Assembly: GCF_004799325.1 (NCBI RefSeq)
Contig: NZ_SSMD01000005.1
Span: 248,001 to 312,000 of the forward strand
Direction of reading: 5' to 3'
Length of the DNA stretch: 64,000 nt
Source: Thalassobius vesicularis
GTDB taxonomy: Bacteria; Pseudomonadota; Alphaproteobacteria; Rhodobacterales; Rhodobacteraceae
The notes under the pieces were generated by a model. The model was given only the letters and a program-made list of their open reading frames with translations. It made no database searches and was not told the origin of the DNA. Within the stretch, counting starts at the first letter, position 1; each line of letters begins with the position of its first letter. Below are positions 28,653 to 37,999 of this stretch, in pieces. The position numbers and the translations under genes were made by a program.

Positions 28653-30116
28653 ATGACCAACCCCGTTTCCATCCAGTTCACCGCCACCGACATCGACGCG
28701 ATCGCCGCTACAACGGGGCGCGTGGCGATCATCGTGGGTGGTGACGGCAAGATGGGTCCGGGGGCTGCGCGGGCCAACAAACTGACCCGTGGCGCGGTGA
28801 AACGGTTCCTGGACTCCGACGCGTTCGAGCAAATGAAACCGGGCGAGATGACCTCGCTGGCCTGGCCGGTCGGTCTGGCCGCCGAGGCGCTGGACATCGT
28901 CAAGCTGGGCCGCCGCGCCGAGGTTGAGACCGCGCGCAAGGCGGGCACCGTTCTGGCCCGCGCTAAGGGTAAGGCCGCGCTGCTGGTTCTGGCCGGAAAT
29001 CTGCAACGTTGTGAAGAGGTTGCGCTGGGGATCGCCCTGCGTGCCTACAGCTTTACCCAGCGCAAAAGCAAGCCCGCCGAGGCGGGCGCGGGCGTCACGA
29101 TCATGTGCTCCTCGCCCGAGGCGGTGGCCGAGAAAGCCGCGCCCCTGCTGGCCGTGGCCGAGGGCGTGTTCTTTACCCGTGATCTGGTCAGCGAACCGGC
29201 CAACTACCTGACGACCACCGAATTTGCCACCCGCCTGCAGGCCCTGACCGATCTGGGCGTCGAGGTCGAGGTTCTGGACGAGGACAAGCTGACCGAACTG
29301 GGCATGGGCAGCCTGCTGTCCGTGGGTCAGGGCTCGGCCAGCCCGTCCAAGGTGGTGGTGATGCAGTGGAAAGGCGGCGAGGGCGCGCCCCTGGCGCTGG
29401 TCGGCAAGGGCGTGGTTTTTGACACCGGCGGTATCTCGCTGAAACCGGCGGCGGGCATGGAAGACATGACCATGGACATGGGCGGCGCGGGCGTCGTGGC
29501 TGGCGTGATGAAGGCGCTGGCCCTGCGCAAGGCCAATGCGCATGTCGTCGGTCTGGTCGGGCTGGTGGAAAACATGCCCTCGGGCACCGCGACCCGCCCG
29601 GGCGACGTGGTGACCTCGATGAAGGGCGACACGATCGAGGTGATCAACACCGACGCCGAAGGCCGCCTGGTTCTGGCCGATGTCCTTTGGTACGCGCAGG
29701 AACGCTTTGCGCCCGCGGGCATGATCAACCTGGCCACGCTGACCGGCGCGATCATCGTTGGGCTGGGACATGAAAACGCTGGTGTCTTCTCGAACAACGA
29801 CTTGATCTGCAACGACTTCCTGAAAGCCGCCGCCACCGAGGGCGAGGGTGCCTGGCGGATGCCGATGGGCCCGGCCTATGACGATATGATCAAGTCGGCG
29901 ATCGCGGACATCAAGAACTCGGCCGGGCGTCCGGCTGGCTCGATCACCGCCGCGCAATTCCTGCGCCGCTTCGTCAAGGATGAAACCCCCTGGATCCACC
30001 TGGATATCGCCGGTGTGGCCAGCGTGAAGGGCGAGTCGAAATATGCCCCCAAGGGCGCGACGGGCTGGGGTGTGCTGTCGCTGAACCGCCTGATCGCGGA
30101 CAAGTACGAGGGCTAA
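28653..30116 (+). CDS. pepA: Leucyl aminopeptidase (M17)
   Basis: This 487-residue cytosolic metallopeptidase removes N-terminal residues from peptides. The C-terminal catalytic domain has GKGVVFDTGGISLKP (metal Lys/Asp), DMGGAGVVAGVM, ENMPSGTATRPGDV and the signature NTDAEGRLVLAD. The N-terminal domain is of usual size. AAGGAGG precedes the ATG at 28653 by five bases. It is divergent from lptF and followed four bases later by holC, a conserved pepA-holC pairing. Confidence 0.95.
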   Translation: MTNPVSIQFTATDIDAIAATTGRVAIIVGGDGKMGPGAARANKLTRGAVKRFLDSDAFEQMKPGEMTSLAWPVGLAAEALDIVKLGRRAEVETARKAGTVLARAKGKAALLVLAGNLQRCEEVALGIALRAYSFTQRKSKPAEAGAGVTIMCSSPEAVAEKAAPLLAVAEGVFFTRDLVSEPANYLTTTEFATRLQALTDLGVEVEVLDEDKLTELGMGSLLSVGQGSASPSKVVVMQWKGGEGAPLALVGKGVVFDTGGISLKPAAGMEDMTMDMGGAGVVAGVMKALALRKANAHVVGLVGLVENMPSGTATRPGDVVTSMKGDTIEVINTDAEGRLVLADVLWYAQERFAPAGMINLATLTGAIIVGLGHENAGVFSNNDLICNDFLKAAATEGEGAWRMPMGPAYDDMIKSAIADIKNSAGRPAGSITAAQFLRRFVKDETPWIHLDIAGVASVKGESKYAPKGATGWGVLSLNRLIADKYEG

Positions 30117-30120
30117 CCCA

Positions 30121-30585
30121 TTGGGCGCCGTGTATTTTTACCACCTGACCCGGCAGCCGCTAGAGGCGACGCTGCCGATGCTTCTGGAGAAATCTCTGGA
30201 GGCAGGTTGGACGGTGGCAGTGCGCGGCACCGATCTGGGGCGGATGGACTGGCTGGACCAGAAACTGTGGCTGGGCCCCGAAGAGGGGTTCCTGCCGCAC
30301 GGTTTGGCCGGGGGGCCGAATGACGCCTTGCAGCCGGTTCTGCTGACGACCGGCCCCGCCACCAATGGCCCCGATTGCCTGATCACCATCGACGGGGCGG
30401 ACGTCGCCCCAGATGAGGTGAACGCCTTGCAACGGGTCAGCATCCTGTTCGACGGTCTGGACGATCAGGCGGTGCAGCGCGCGCGGGTGCAGTGGAAGAC
30501 GCTGACGGATGCCGGGTGCTCGGCGATCTACTGGTCCGAGGAAAGCGGGCGCTGGCAGAAAAAGGCCGAGAAAATAAACGATTAG
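30121..30585 (+). CDS. holC: DNA polymerase III chi subunit
   Basis: This 154-residue clamp-loader accessory protein has the chi N-terminus VYFYHLTRQPLEATLPMLLEKSLEAGW, the DWLDQKLW segment and VSILFDGLDDQAVQRAR near the end. It links the clamp loader to SSB. Start is TTG at 30121, which has GAGGG from the end of pepA about eight bases upstream; GTG 30130 is an alternative. The stop overlaps the convergent protease gene by four bases. Confidence 0.92.
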   Translation: MGAVYFYHLTRQPLEATLPMLLEKSLEAGWTVAVRGTDLGRMDWLDQKLWLGPEEGFLPHGLAGGPNDALQPVLLTTGPATNGPDCLITIDGADVAPDEVNALQRVSILFDGLDDQAVQRARVQWKTLTDAGCSAIYWSEESGRWQKKAEKIND

Positions 30586-31160
30586 CGCGTCAGCGTCAGC
30601 GTTTTCGGCGTCATCTCGATCTTCGAGAACCGCTGCAGATAGGACATGCCCATCAGTGACGTTTCCATCTGACCACCATTCACCCAAGCCCGGACCGAGT
30701 TGTCGCGGATCGGGCCGACCTCGACCAGTTCTAGTTTGACGGGCGCGGTTTTGACCGGGCCGTTGGCGGTCATGGCCTGCCCCCAAAAGGCTAGGGTTTC
30801 GGTGTTCAGACCGGCTTTGGCGGCGTCCCGCTGGCTGAGCACGATGTCCGTCGCACCGGTGTCGATGACAAAGCGCAGCGCCTCTCCGTTAACCTTTGCG
30901 GTCAGGTAGAAATGCCCGTCAGGCGCGCGAGGGATCTCGATTTGTCCTTCGGAATGAATGGTTTGGACGGGATAGCTCAACTGTCGCACATCGTCCCACA
31001 GGCCGACGGCGGCGATCACACCTATGAACAGAAACACCCAGACCAACGCCTGTTGCAGCAGTTTGGACAGGTTGCGGCGGTTCTGAACAAAGAACCAGCC
31101 GCCGATCACGACCAGCAGCAATCCAAGATACAGGATGCGTCCGTAATCCCAGCCGTCCAT
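30582..31160 (-). CDS. Membrane-anchored clan AA aspartic protease (TIGR02281 type)
   Basis: The product has 192 residues: two N-terminal membrane helices (LYLGLLLVVIGGWFFV and ALVWVFLFIGVIAAVGL), then a single retropepsin-like domain. The active site is FVIDTGATDIVLS (Asp-Thr-Gly), with GHFYLTAKVNG before it and MGMSYLQRFS near the end. One lobe means it must dimerise to be active. The domain should face the periplasm. ATG 31160 is preceded by AAGGGGG. Natural substrates are unknown. Confidence 0.88.
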   Translation of the reverse strand: MDGWDYGRILYLGLLLVVIGGWFFVQNRRNLSKLLQQALVWVFLFIGVIAAVGLWDDVRQLSYPVQTIHSEGQIEIPRAPDGHFYLTAKVNGEALRFVIDTGATDIVLSQRDAAKAGLNTETLAFWGQAMTANGPVKTAPVKLELVEVGPIRDNSVRAWVNGGQMETSLMGMSYLQRFSKIEMTPKTLTLTR

Positions 31161-31219
31161 TTCAGCGCCCCCTTCAAACCGTGCCAAATTGATATAGGGC
31201 GGCGGGCGGCGGGTTGCAC

Positions 31220-31840
31220 CTAGCTGGCGATGCCAAATGCGCGCAGACCGTCCAGAACGAACTGGACCGCAAGGGCGGACAGCAACATCCCCAGCAGTCG
31301 CGTGACCACGTTGATGCCGGTCTTACCCAGGGCGCGCTCCAGCCAAGTTGCTGTCATGAATAGCAAAAACACGATCACCAGCACGGCCAGCATGATCCCC
31401 ATTACCATCGCCAGCCCCGCCATTCCGGGTTGCTGGCCGGACAGCAGGATCATCGTCGCGATGGCGCCGGGGCCTGCGATCAGGGGGATGCCGAGGGGGA
31501 AAACGGAGGGGTCGTCGTGGTGGTCTTCTTCTTCGGCCTGATCCTCGCGGCGTTTGGTGCGGCGTTGGAACAGCATGTCGAGCGCGGTCAGGAACAGCAG
31601 CAGGCCACCCGCGATGCGGAAGGCGGGCATGGAGATGCCGACGAAACCCAGCACCGCCTCGCCGAACAAGGTGAACAGGCTGAGTACGAAAACAGCTGTA
31701 AGAATGGCCCGTAAGGCTATGGTTTGACGCTGTTTTTGCGTCATGCCTTGGGTCAGCGCCACGAACAGGGGCGTCAGCCCGATCGGGTCGATGATCACGA
31801 ACAGCGTGACGAAACCGGTGATGAGAAAGGCGGTGTCCAT
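31220..31840 (-). CDS. MarC family integral membrane protein
   Basis: This 206-residue protein has six membrane helices. FVTLFVIIDPIGLTPLFVALT at the N-terminus and PLIAGPGAIATMILL in the middle are hallmark MarC/YchE segments with conserved Asp-Pro-Ile-Gly and Gly-Pro-Gly. An acidic/basic cytoplasmic loop RRTKRREDQAEEEDHHDD separates the halves. Despite the name there is no proven link to antibiotic resistance. ATG 31840 is used; a TTG six codons upstream is possible. Confidence 0.88.
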   Translation of the reverse strand: MDTAFLITGFVTLFVIIDPIGLTPLFVALTQGMTQKQRQTIALRAILTAVFVLSLFTLFGEAVLGFVGISMPAFRIAGGLLLFLTALDMLFQRRTKRREDQAEEEDHHDDPSVFPLGIPLIAGPGAIATMILLSGQQPGMAGLAMVMGIMLAVLVIVFLLFMTATWLERALGKTGINVVTRLLGMLLSALAVQFVLDGLRAFGIAS

Positions 31841-31955
31841 GCCAAAAAGCCTAGCCAAAGGTGGCCGGGCGCGCCAGAGGTTAACGCGGCCCCGCCGAAT
31901 TTCCGTATTTTGCCCGCAGTTCCAGCAGCTTGCAGAGAACTCTTGAGATTAACCT

Positions 31956-33824
31956 TTAGCCGGCCTCGGCGGCCTCCAGTTGCTCCAACGCGTCCATCCA
32001 CAGCGCCTCGGCGCGGGCCATCGCCTCTTGCAGCTCTGCATATTTCTTTTGCAAAGCAATGGCTTGGTCCTTTTTGGTCGTGAAAAGCTCGGGGTCGTTC
32101 AGCAGCGTTTGCAGCTTTTCTTCCATGTCCGAGAGTTTCTCGACCCGCTCCTCGCATTTGCGGACTTCGGCGCGCAGGGCAAGGATCTGATCGCGCGATT
32201 TGCGGCGCTGCGTTTCAGGTGTTTTGTGGGATTCACCCGCCGTTTCCTGTGGTTTGGCCGGGGCGTCCGATTGCAGCAACAATCGGCGGTAGGCGTCGAG
32301 GTCATCCTCGAACGGTTTGACGGTTCCGTCCTTCACCAGCCACAGCCGGTCGGCGACCATCGACAGCAGGTGCATGTCGTGGCTGACCAGGATCACGGCG
32401 CCGGAATAGTCGTTCAGCGCCTCCATCAGCGCCTCGCGGGATTCGATGTCGAGGTGGTTGGTCGGTTCGTCGAGGATCAGCAGATGCGGCGCGGGCAGGG
32501 TGGCCAGCAGCAGCGACAGGCGGGCCTTTTGACCGCCGGACAGACGGCCGACCTCGGTCTCGGCCTGCTCGGCCATGAGGCCAAACCCGGCCAGACGCGC
32601 ACGCAGTTTCGAGGGGTGTTGGTCGGGCAACTCGCGTTGCAGGTGCTGGATCGGGGTTTCCTCGACGCGCAATTCATCGACCTGATGCTGGGCGAAAAAC
32701 CCGATGCGCAGCTTCGAGGAGCGCGCGATCTTGCCCTCCATCGCGGGGAGGCGATCGGAGAGCAGTTTCGCCAGCGTGGATTTGCCCTGACCGTTCTTGC
32801 CCAACAGCGCGATGCGGTCGTCCTGATCAATGCGCAAGTTCAGGCGTTTGAGGATCGGGGTGCCGTCATAGCCCACGGTCACGCCCTCGGTCGAGATGAT
32901 GGGGGGCGACAGGGTTTCGGGCTCGGGGAAGGTAAAGACGGTGCGCGCGGCATCCTCGGGCGTGCGGATAATGTCCATCTTTTCCAGCATCTTGACGCGC
33001 GATTGCGCCTGCTTGGCCTTGGTCGCCTTGGCCTTGAACCGGTCTACGAAGGATTGCAGGTGGGCGCGGCGGGCCTCTTGTTTCTTGGCCTGGGCGGCGA
33101 GGACGGCGCGCTGCTCGGCCCGTTGACGGACGAACTGGTCGTAGGGGCCGGTGTAATAGGTCAGCTGACGGTTTTCGAGGTGCAGGATCGAGCCGACGGC
33201 GCGGTTCAGCAGGTCACGGTCGTGGCTAATGATGATGACGGTGTGCGGGTACTTTGCCAGGTAGTTTTCCAGCCAGAGCGCGCCTTCGAGGTCCAGATAG
33301 TTGGTCGGTTCGTCCAAGAGCAGGTAGTCGGGCTGCGAGAACAGTACGGCAGCCAGCGCAACGCGCATCCGCCAACCGCCTGAGAAGGCCGAGCAGGGCA
33401 TCAGCTGTTCGTCGGCGTCAAAGCCAAGGCCGCGCAGGATCGAGGAGGCGCGGGCCTCGGCGCTCCAGGCATCGATGTCGGCCAGGCGGGTCTGGATCTC
33501 GGCGATGCGGGCGGGGTCGGTCGCGGTGGCGGATTCGGCCATCAGCGCAGCACGCTCGGTATCGGCGGCGAGGACCGTGTCCAGCAGGCTGACCTCGTTT
33601 CCCGGCACCTCTTGGGCAACGCCGCCGATGCGGGCGCGCGAGGGCAGCTGGATCGAGCCCGCGTCCAGATGCAGATCACCGCGGATCAGCTTGAACAGGG
33701 TGGTTTTCCCGGCGCCGTTGCGGCCGATCAGGCCGACCTTGTGACCGGTGGGAATCGTGGCGCTGGCCCCTTCGAAAATCGGGCGCCCCTCGATGGAATA
33801 ATGAAGATCGTCGATGCGTAGCAT
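31956..33824 (-). CDS. ABC-F family ATPase (YheS/Uup-like)
   Basis: This 622-residue soluble protein has two ABC domains and no membrane part. Domain 1: GLIGRNGAGKTTLFKLI (Walker A), SGGWRMRVALA signature, LLLDEPTNYLD. Domain 2: ALLGKNGQGKSTLAKLL, LSGGQKARLSLLLA, LILDEPTNHLD. The linker (residues about 235-300) is the Lys/Arg-rich P-site tRNA interaction motif, and a C-terminal Glu/Lys coiled coil follows. ABC-F proteins act on the ribosome, relieving stalled translation. The start at 33824 gives MLRIDDLHYSIEGRP; no good ribosome binding site is visible. Confidence 0.92.
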   Translation of the reverse strand: MLRIDDLHYSIEGRPIFEGASATIPTGHKVGLIGRNGAGKTTLFKLIRGDLHLDAGSIQLPSRARIGGVAQEVPGNEVSLLDTVLAADTERAALMAESATATDPARIAEIQTRLADIDAWSAEARASSILRGLGFDADEQLMPCSAFSGGWRMRVALAAVLFSQPDYLLLDEPTNYLDLEGALWLENYLAKYPHTVIIISHDRDLLNRAVGSILHLENRQLTYYTGPYDQFVRQRAEQRAVLAAQAKKQEARRAHLQSFVDRFKAKATKAKQAQSRVKMLEKMDIIRTPEDAARTVFTFPEPETLSPPIISTEGVTVGYDGTPILKRLNLRIDQDDRIALLGKNGQGKSTLAKLLSDRLPAMEGKIARSSKLRIGFFAQHQVDELRVEETPIQHLQRELPDQHPSKLRARLAGFGLMAEQAETEVGRLSGGQKARLSLLLATLPAPHLLILDEPTNHLDIESREALMEALNDYSGAVILVSHDMHLLSMVADRLWLVKDGTVKPFEDDLDAYRRLLLQSDAPAKPQETAGESHKTPETQRRKSRDQILALRAEVRKCEERVEKLSDMEEKLQTLLNDPELFTTKKDQAIALQKKYAELQEAMARAEALWMDALEQLEAAEAG

Positions 33825-33855
33825 GGGCGTGCTGTGAACCAGCGCCCAGCCCAAG

Positions 33856-34140
33856 TCAATCGGGGATCGGGGTTTTCAGCAGGGTATGCAGCTGCGAGGC
33901 GTCATAGCTGAGGAAATCGACCAGCGGCTGATCGCCTGCGTCCTCGAACACGAAGATGTGCAGCGCGTCCATGTAGAGCGTCGCACGGCAGAACCGCCCT
34001 TCGCCCGCCAGCTCGGCCGGGCATTCGGCGATGTCGGTATGCAGCACCGAGGCCTCGAACATCTCATAGGTAAAGGGCAGGGCGTCTTCGGCAATCGCGG
34101 GCGTGGCCAGCAGGGCCAGGGCGGCAATGGCGAGTTTCAT
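33856..34140 (-). CDS. Small secreted protein, unknown
   Basis: This 94-residue protein has a Sec signal peptide (MKLAIAALALLATPAIAED) and a mature domain of about 76 residues containing two cysteines (AECPAEL and RFCRATLY) that may form a disulfide. AAGGA lies nine bases before the ATG. I do not recognise a family. Its promoter region holds a CTGAC-N7-GTCAG palindrome like the one before the iron-binding protein gene, suggesting shared metal control. Confidence 0.72.
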   Translation of the reverse strand: MKLAIAALALLATPAIAEDALPFTYEMFEASVLHTDIAECPAELAGEGRFCRATLYMDALHIFVFEDAGDQPLVDFLSYDASQLHTLLKTPIPD

Positions 34141-34171
34141 GGCTGGGATCCTTGAAGATTTGGCTGCGGCT

Positions 34172-34200
34172 TTTCTGACCAAAACAGTCAGATAAGTCAA
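34172..34200 (-). promoter_or_regulatory. TTGACT promoter with CTGAC-N7-GTCAG palindrome
   Basis: On the minus strand TTGACT (34200-34195) starts a possible promoter; the -10 (CAGAAA) is weak. The perfect palindrome at 34175-34191 lies just downstream of the -35, as in the operator at 14442-14458. Confidence 0.5.
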
Positions 34201-34299
34201 GCGCAACCCTGCGGAACTCGCCATATCCCCCTTTATCCCTGACAGCCCCCGTGCTAGAGGCACGCCAGACTGTAACACATGGAAACAGGAGCGAGCCCA

Positions 34300-34722
34300 A
34301 TGGCCATCCAGCGTACCTTCTCGATCATCAAGCCCGATGCAACCGCACGCAACCTGACCGGCGCCATCAACGCCAAGCTGGAAGCCGCCGGCCTGCGCAT
34401 CGTCGCGCAAAAGCGCATCCACCTGACCCCGGCCCAGGCTGGCGTGTTCTACGCCGTCCACAAAGAGCGCCCCTTCTACGGCGAACTGTGCGACTTCATG
34501 GCGTCGGCCCCGATCGTCGTGCAGGTTCTGGAAGGTGAAAACGCCATCGCCAAGAACCGCGAAGTGATGGGCGCCACCAACCCGGCCGAAGCCGCCGAAG
34601 GCACCATCCGCAAGGAATTCGCGCTGTCGATCGGTGAAAACTCGGTCCACGGCTCGGACGGCGAAGACACCGCCGCGGTCGAGATCGCCTACTTCTTCTC
34701 GGGTCTGGAACTGGTCGGCTAA
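34300..34722 (+). CDS. ndk: Nucleoside diphosphate kinase
   Basis: This 140-residue enzyme transfers the gamma-phosphate between NTPs and NDPs through a phospho-His. [14 protein letters not shown], the substrate-binding [10 protein letters not shown] and [19 protein letters not shown] are typical, and the catalytic His is in ENSVHGSD. The ATG at 34300 has AGGAG nine bases upstream. The stop overlaps the convergent TfoX-type gene by four bases. Confidence 0.96.
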   Translation: MAIQRTFSIIKPDATARNLTGAINAKLEAAGLRIVAQKRIHLTPAQAGVFYAVHKERPFYGELCDFMASAPIVVQVLEGENAIAKNREVMGATNPAEAAEGTIRKEFALSIGENSVHGSDGEDTAAVEIAYFFSGLELVG

Positions 34723-35057
34723 GCCTTCCGTTCGATCACACCGATTTCGTCAAGGGCCGCTTCGAGTTTCGAGCGGCCCTTTTCGCTGCCCGCCGTCTCG
34801 GCCTTCAACGTGTCGAACGCCGCGCGCAGGGCGTCCTTTTCCGCGCCCCGGCAATCGTTCCAGGGGCGGCCCTGCAGGCCCATGACCAGAGCGTAATATC
34901 CGATGAAATGCGGGCGCGTGCCGCTGGCGATCATCCGCCGGTAGGCCTCATGCGCGCCCAGATCCCGCAACACTTCGGCGCTGTGAATGCCGGCGCGGGC
35001 GCAGTCGCGTTCGACCGCGGGCCCAAGGTTGCGGATGCTGGAAACAGGTGTGGACAT
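34719..35057 (-). CDS. TfoX C-terminal domain protein
   Basis: This 112-residue protein carries the helix-hairpin-helix-like TfoX C-terminal domain near its start: [39 protein letters not shown] helical tail follows containing [22 protein letters not shown]. The TfoX N-terminal domain is absent. Stand-alone copies are common in Rhodobacteraceae and have no assigned function. ATG 35057 gives the family N-terminus. Confidence 0.75.
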   Translation of the reverse strand: MSTPVSSIRNLGPAVERDCARAGIHSAEVLRDLGAHEAYRRMIASGTRPHFIGYYALVMGLQGRPWNDCRGAEKDALRAAFDTLKAETAGSEKGRSKLEAALDEIGVIERKA

Positions 35058-35096
35058 GACCCCGACAGTAACAGGCCCGCCGGGGTCAGTCATCTT

Positions 35097-35207
35097 TCAG
35101 ATGCTGGCGTAGTCGGTGAAAACCGGCGCGGCCTGCTGCTGGCCCTGGGCGGGCGCCTGACCCTGCTGTTGCTGGGTCGGAGCTTGGGTTTGCTGTGCAT
35201 GTTCCAT
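35097..35207 (-). CDS. 36-residue Gln-rich small protein, unknown
   Basis: The frame begins ATG 35207 with AAGGA nine bases upstream and ends TGA 35097. After MEHAQQ the peptide is mostly Gln, Pro and Ala (14 Gln of 36) and ends in a non-repetitive APVFTDYASI. It lies 39 bases before the TfoX-domain gene on the same strand. The good ribosome binding site and the ordered C-terminus support translation; no function or family is known to me. Confidence 0.5.
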   Translation of the reverse strand: MEHAQQTQAPTQQQQGQAPAQGQQQAAPVFTDYASI

Positions 35208-35338
35208 CTTGATGATCCTTTAGCGAGGCAACACAACGGCTGCCGGAAAAGCCCCGGCAGCAGAACGGGTTACGGGATCAGCATAGCCAATCATTACGGC
35301 ATGCCGAGGGTCCCGGAGTGTCGGAAAACGGTCGGAAA

Positions 35339-35683
35339 TCAGGCGGTGACGGCGGCGGTCACGATGATTTCGACACGGTATTTCGGCGCGGCCAGCTTGG
35401 CTTCGACGGTGGCGCGGGCGGGGGTGTTGCCCTGCGGCACCCACTCGTCCCAGACGCTGTTCATCTCGGCGAAATCAGCGATGTCGGCCAGGCAGATGGT
35501 GGTCGCCAGGATCGCCTCTTTCGAGGACCCGGCCTGGGCCAGCAACTCATCGACCTGACGCAGGCAGTCGCGGGTCTGCGCGGCCACGGTGGCGCCTTCG
35601 CCGACCTGACCGGCCAGGTAAACGGTGCCGTTATGAACGACGGCCTGGCTCATGCGGGGGCCGATGCCGATACGGGTGATCAT
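35339..35683 (-). CDS. RidA family reactive-intermediate deaminase
   Basis: This 114-residue YjgF/YER057c/UK114-fold protein contains SQAVVHNGTVYLAGQVGEG, then TRDCLRQVDELLAQAG, and TPARATVEAKLAAPKYRVEI, which holds the conserved Arg that binds the substrate carboxylate. RidA proteins hydrolyse enamines/imines made by PLP enzymes. ATG 35683 has AGAGGA eight bases upstream. This copy resembles the Rid2-Rid7-like subgroups rather than core RidA only weakly; subgroup not assigned. Confidence 0.87.
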   Translation of the reverse strand: MITRIGIGPRMSQAVVHNGTVYLAGQVGEGATVAAQTRDCLRQVDELLAQAGSSKEAILATTICLADIADFAEMNSVWDEWVPQGNTPARATVEAKLAAPKYRVEIIVTAAVTA

Positions 35684-35838
35684 CTGAAAAATCCTCTGCG
35701 CAGAAGGGCGCGCGCGCCCCGAAATCACGGTGCTGGGCGTTTAGGCCCGCCGCGATACCCTGTAAAGGGGGAATTTGCCCGGAAATGCAGCAGGTTGCGA
35801 ACTTGTGCTCACCGGCCCCATTCCGCGCAGAAATCGGG

Positions 35839-35877
35839 CTTCTTTCTGAGCAAAATACTCCCGCCGGAGGCTCCCGC
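35839..35877 (-). repeat. Dispersed GTATTT/AGAAAGAAG element, copy 4
   Basis: On the minus strand: GCGGGAGCCTCCGGCGGG, AGTATTTT, six bases, CAGAAAGAAG. Nearly identical to copy 3 at 17617-17650. It lies between the acyl-CoA ligase and ridA. Confidence 0.6.
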
Positions 35878-35964
35878 ACGCCACACACGCGCGCCGCCGG
35901 GCAGGGCACCGGCACGCAGACACGCGCCGGCACCGTCTTTTTACTGGTCGTCTTACTGGGTACC

Positions 35965-37593
35965 TTACTGGGCGGCCTCGATCAGCACCTCGCCGAACTG
36001 CTCGCGCAGCTTGTTCTTCAGCACCTTGCCGGTGCCGCCGATCGGCAGCGCGTCGACGAAGATCACCTTGTCCGGCACCTGCCATTTGGCGATCTTGCCC
36101 TCGTAGAAGGCCAGGATCTGTTCTTCGGTCGGGGTGGCGCCGGCGGCGGGCAGTACGACCAGCACGGGGCGCTCGTCCCATTTCTCGTGCCGGGCCGCGA
36201 TGGCGGCGGCGTTGGCAACTTCGGGGTGGCCGATGGCGATGTTTTCCAGTTCGACGGTGGAAATCCACTCACCACCCGACTTGATGATGTCCTTCGAGCG
36301 GTCGCGAATGATCATGAAGCCATTGGGATCAATCGTCGCCACGTCGCCGGTGTCGAACCAGCCGTCCATCGTCAGCGCGGTTTTTTCCACCTTGAAGTAG
36401 GTGTCGACAATCCAGTGGCCGCGGATTTGCAGCTCGCCCTGGGTCACGCCGTCCTGCGGCAGCACGTGGCCTTCGGAATCGATGATGCGCAACTCCACGC
36501 CAAAGGGCGGGCGGCCCTGGCCTTCGCGGATCTTGTACTGGTCGTCCTCGCTCAGGGCGTCATGCTTGTTCAGCAGGTTGTTCAGCGTGCCCAGCGGGCT
36601 GGTTTCGGTCATGCCCCAGGCGTGCATCACCTCGACGCCGTATTTTTCGCGGAAGGCGCGGATCATCGAGGGCGGGCAGGCCGAGCCGCCGATCACCGTG
36701 CGCTTCAGGCTGTCGGCCTTCGAGCCCAGCTTTTCCAGCGCCTGCAGCAGGCCCATCCAGATCGTCGGCACGCCAAGCGCCAGTGTCACGCCCTCGGCGT
36801 CGATCAGCTTGGCCAGGCTTTCGCCGTCCAGGTTCGGGCCGGGCAGCACCAGTTTGCAGCCCGCGGCGGGCGCCATGTAGGGCACGCCCCAGGCGTTGAC
36901 GTGGAACATCGGCACCACCGGCATCACGCAGTCGCGTGCCGAGATGTTCAGCGCGTCGGGCTGGTTGCCGCCCAGGCTGTGCAGCACGGTCGAGCGGTGG
37001 GTGTACAGCACGCCCTTGGGGTTGCCGGTCGTGCCCGAGGTGTAGCACAGCGACGAGGGGCTGTTTTCGTCCACATGCGGCCATTGATAGGCGGCGTCGC
37101 CTTCCTCGATCAGCTCGTCATAGAACATCAGGCCGGGCACCATGGCGGCGGCTTCTTCGTCGCGCGGGCCCATCAGGACGATGTGTTTGACGGTCTTCAG
37201 GTGCGCGCCCAGCTTGGCCGCGACGGGCAGGAAGGTGCGGTCCAGGAACAGGACGCGGTCCTCGGCGTGGTTGATGATGTAGACCAGCTGTTCGGGGAAC
37301 AGGCGGGGGTTGATCGTGTGGCAGATCATGCCAGCACCGGCCACGCCAAAGTAGATTTCCAGGTGACGCTGGTTGTTCCAGGCGATGGTGGCGACGCGGT
37401 CGCCCATCTCGATGCCGCGGTTTTCCAGGGCCGAGGCCAGCTTGCGCGCGCGCAGTTCGGTCTCGCCCCAGGTGGTGCGGGCGACCGAGCCGTCGGTTTC
37501 CACCGAGACGACCATCGCATCGGCGTGGTAGCGGGCAGCGTGGGAAATCAAAGAGCTGATCGTCAGCTCGTGGCGCATCATTTGACCAAGCAT
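35965..37593 (-). CDS. Acyl-CoA synthetase (long-chain acyl- or DmdB-like 3-methylmercaptopropionyl-CoA ligase)
   Basis: This 542-residue ANL-superfamily ligase has P-loop [18 protein letters not shown], motif [38 protein letters not shown] and the C-terminal catalytic Lys region [14 protein letters not shown]. It activates a carboxylic acid to the acyl-AMP and then the CoA thioester. The N-terminus [23 protein letters not shown] and much of the body resemble, as I recall them, roseobacter DmdB enzymes of DMSP demethylation, which also accept short and medium fatty acids. AGGAGG precedes the ATG. Substrate is inferred only. Confidence 0.88.
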   Translation of the reverse strand: MLGQMMRHELTISSLISHAARYHADAMVVSVETDGSVARTTWGETELRARKLASALENRGIEMGDRVATIAWNNQRHLEIYFGVAGAGMICHTINPRLFPEQLVYIINHAEDRVLFLDRTFLPVAAKLGAHLKTVKHIVLMGPRDEEAAAMVPGLMFYDELIEEGDAAYQWPHVDENSPSSLCYTSGTTGNPKGVLYTHRSTVLHSLGGNQPDALNISARDCVMPVVPMFHVNAWGVPYMAPAAGCKLVLPGPNLDGESLAKLIDAEGVTLALGVPTIWMGLLQALEKLGSKADSLKRTVIGGSACPPSMIRAFREKYGVEVMHAWGMTETSPLGTLNNLLNKHDALSEDDQYKIREGQGRPPFGVELRIIDSEGHVLPQDGVTQGELQIRGHWIVDTYFKVEKTALTMDGWFDTGDVATIDPNGFMIIRDRSKDIIKSGGEWISTVELENIAIGHPEVANAAAIAARHEKWDERPVLVVLPAAGATPTEEQILAFYEGKIAKWQVPDKVIFVDALPIGGTGKVLKNKLREQFGEVLIEAAQ

Positions 37594-37784
37594 GGGGTTC
37601 CTCCTCTGGAAGCGCGGGGAGGGGATCCCGCGCAATGCTGTATCCAACGGTGTACTGCCGTGCGGGCAAACCTTCTGTCCAGATGCCGCGCTGCGGAATT
37701 CCCCGGGGACGGTGCGTCATTTTTCGGTGACGCAGCGTCTTTTTCAGCCGCTGTGCGGGGGGATTTCCGGGGTGGGCTGAATGC

Positions 37785-37813
37785 TTGACGCTTGCGGCGG
37801 CGCGCCCTATTCA
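37785..37813 (+). promoter_or_regulatory. Promoter of tRNA(CAU)
   Basis: TTGACG (37785-37790), 17 bases, TATTCA (37808-37813), placing the start of transcription just before the mature tRNA 5' end at 37824. Confidence 0.75.
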
Positions 37814-37823
37814 ACGCACAGGC

Positions 37824-37899
37824 GGGCCTGTAGCTCAACGGTTAGAGCAGAGCGCTCATAACGCTTTGGTTGCGGGTTCAAATCCTGCCGGGCCTACCA
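37824..37899 (+). tRNA. tRNA with CAU anticodon, probably tRNA-Ile2 (k2C modified)
   Basis: A 76-base cloverleaf with encoded CCA. Anticodon CAT is at 37857-37859 in loop CTCATAA; the T-loop reads TTCAAAT. The acceptor stem GGGCCTG/CGGGCCT contains two G-U pairs, including the terminal one. The D-arm and variable region (TTGGTTG) resemble tRNA-Ile2 of other proteobacteria more than initiator or elongator Met. Identity as Ile2 is inferred, since all three share CAU. Confidence 0.9.
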
Positions 37900-37999
37900 T
37901 CCGCTTTCCATTAAAACCGTATTGCACGGAAAGTGCTGGATTTCCTTTACAGCCAGCAGATATTTCGGGGGCAAACCTGCTTTCGAAAGGCATCTGCGC

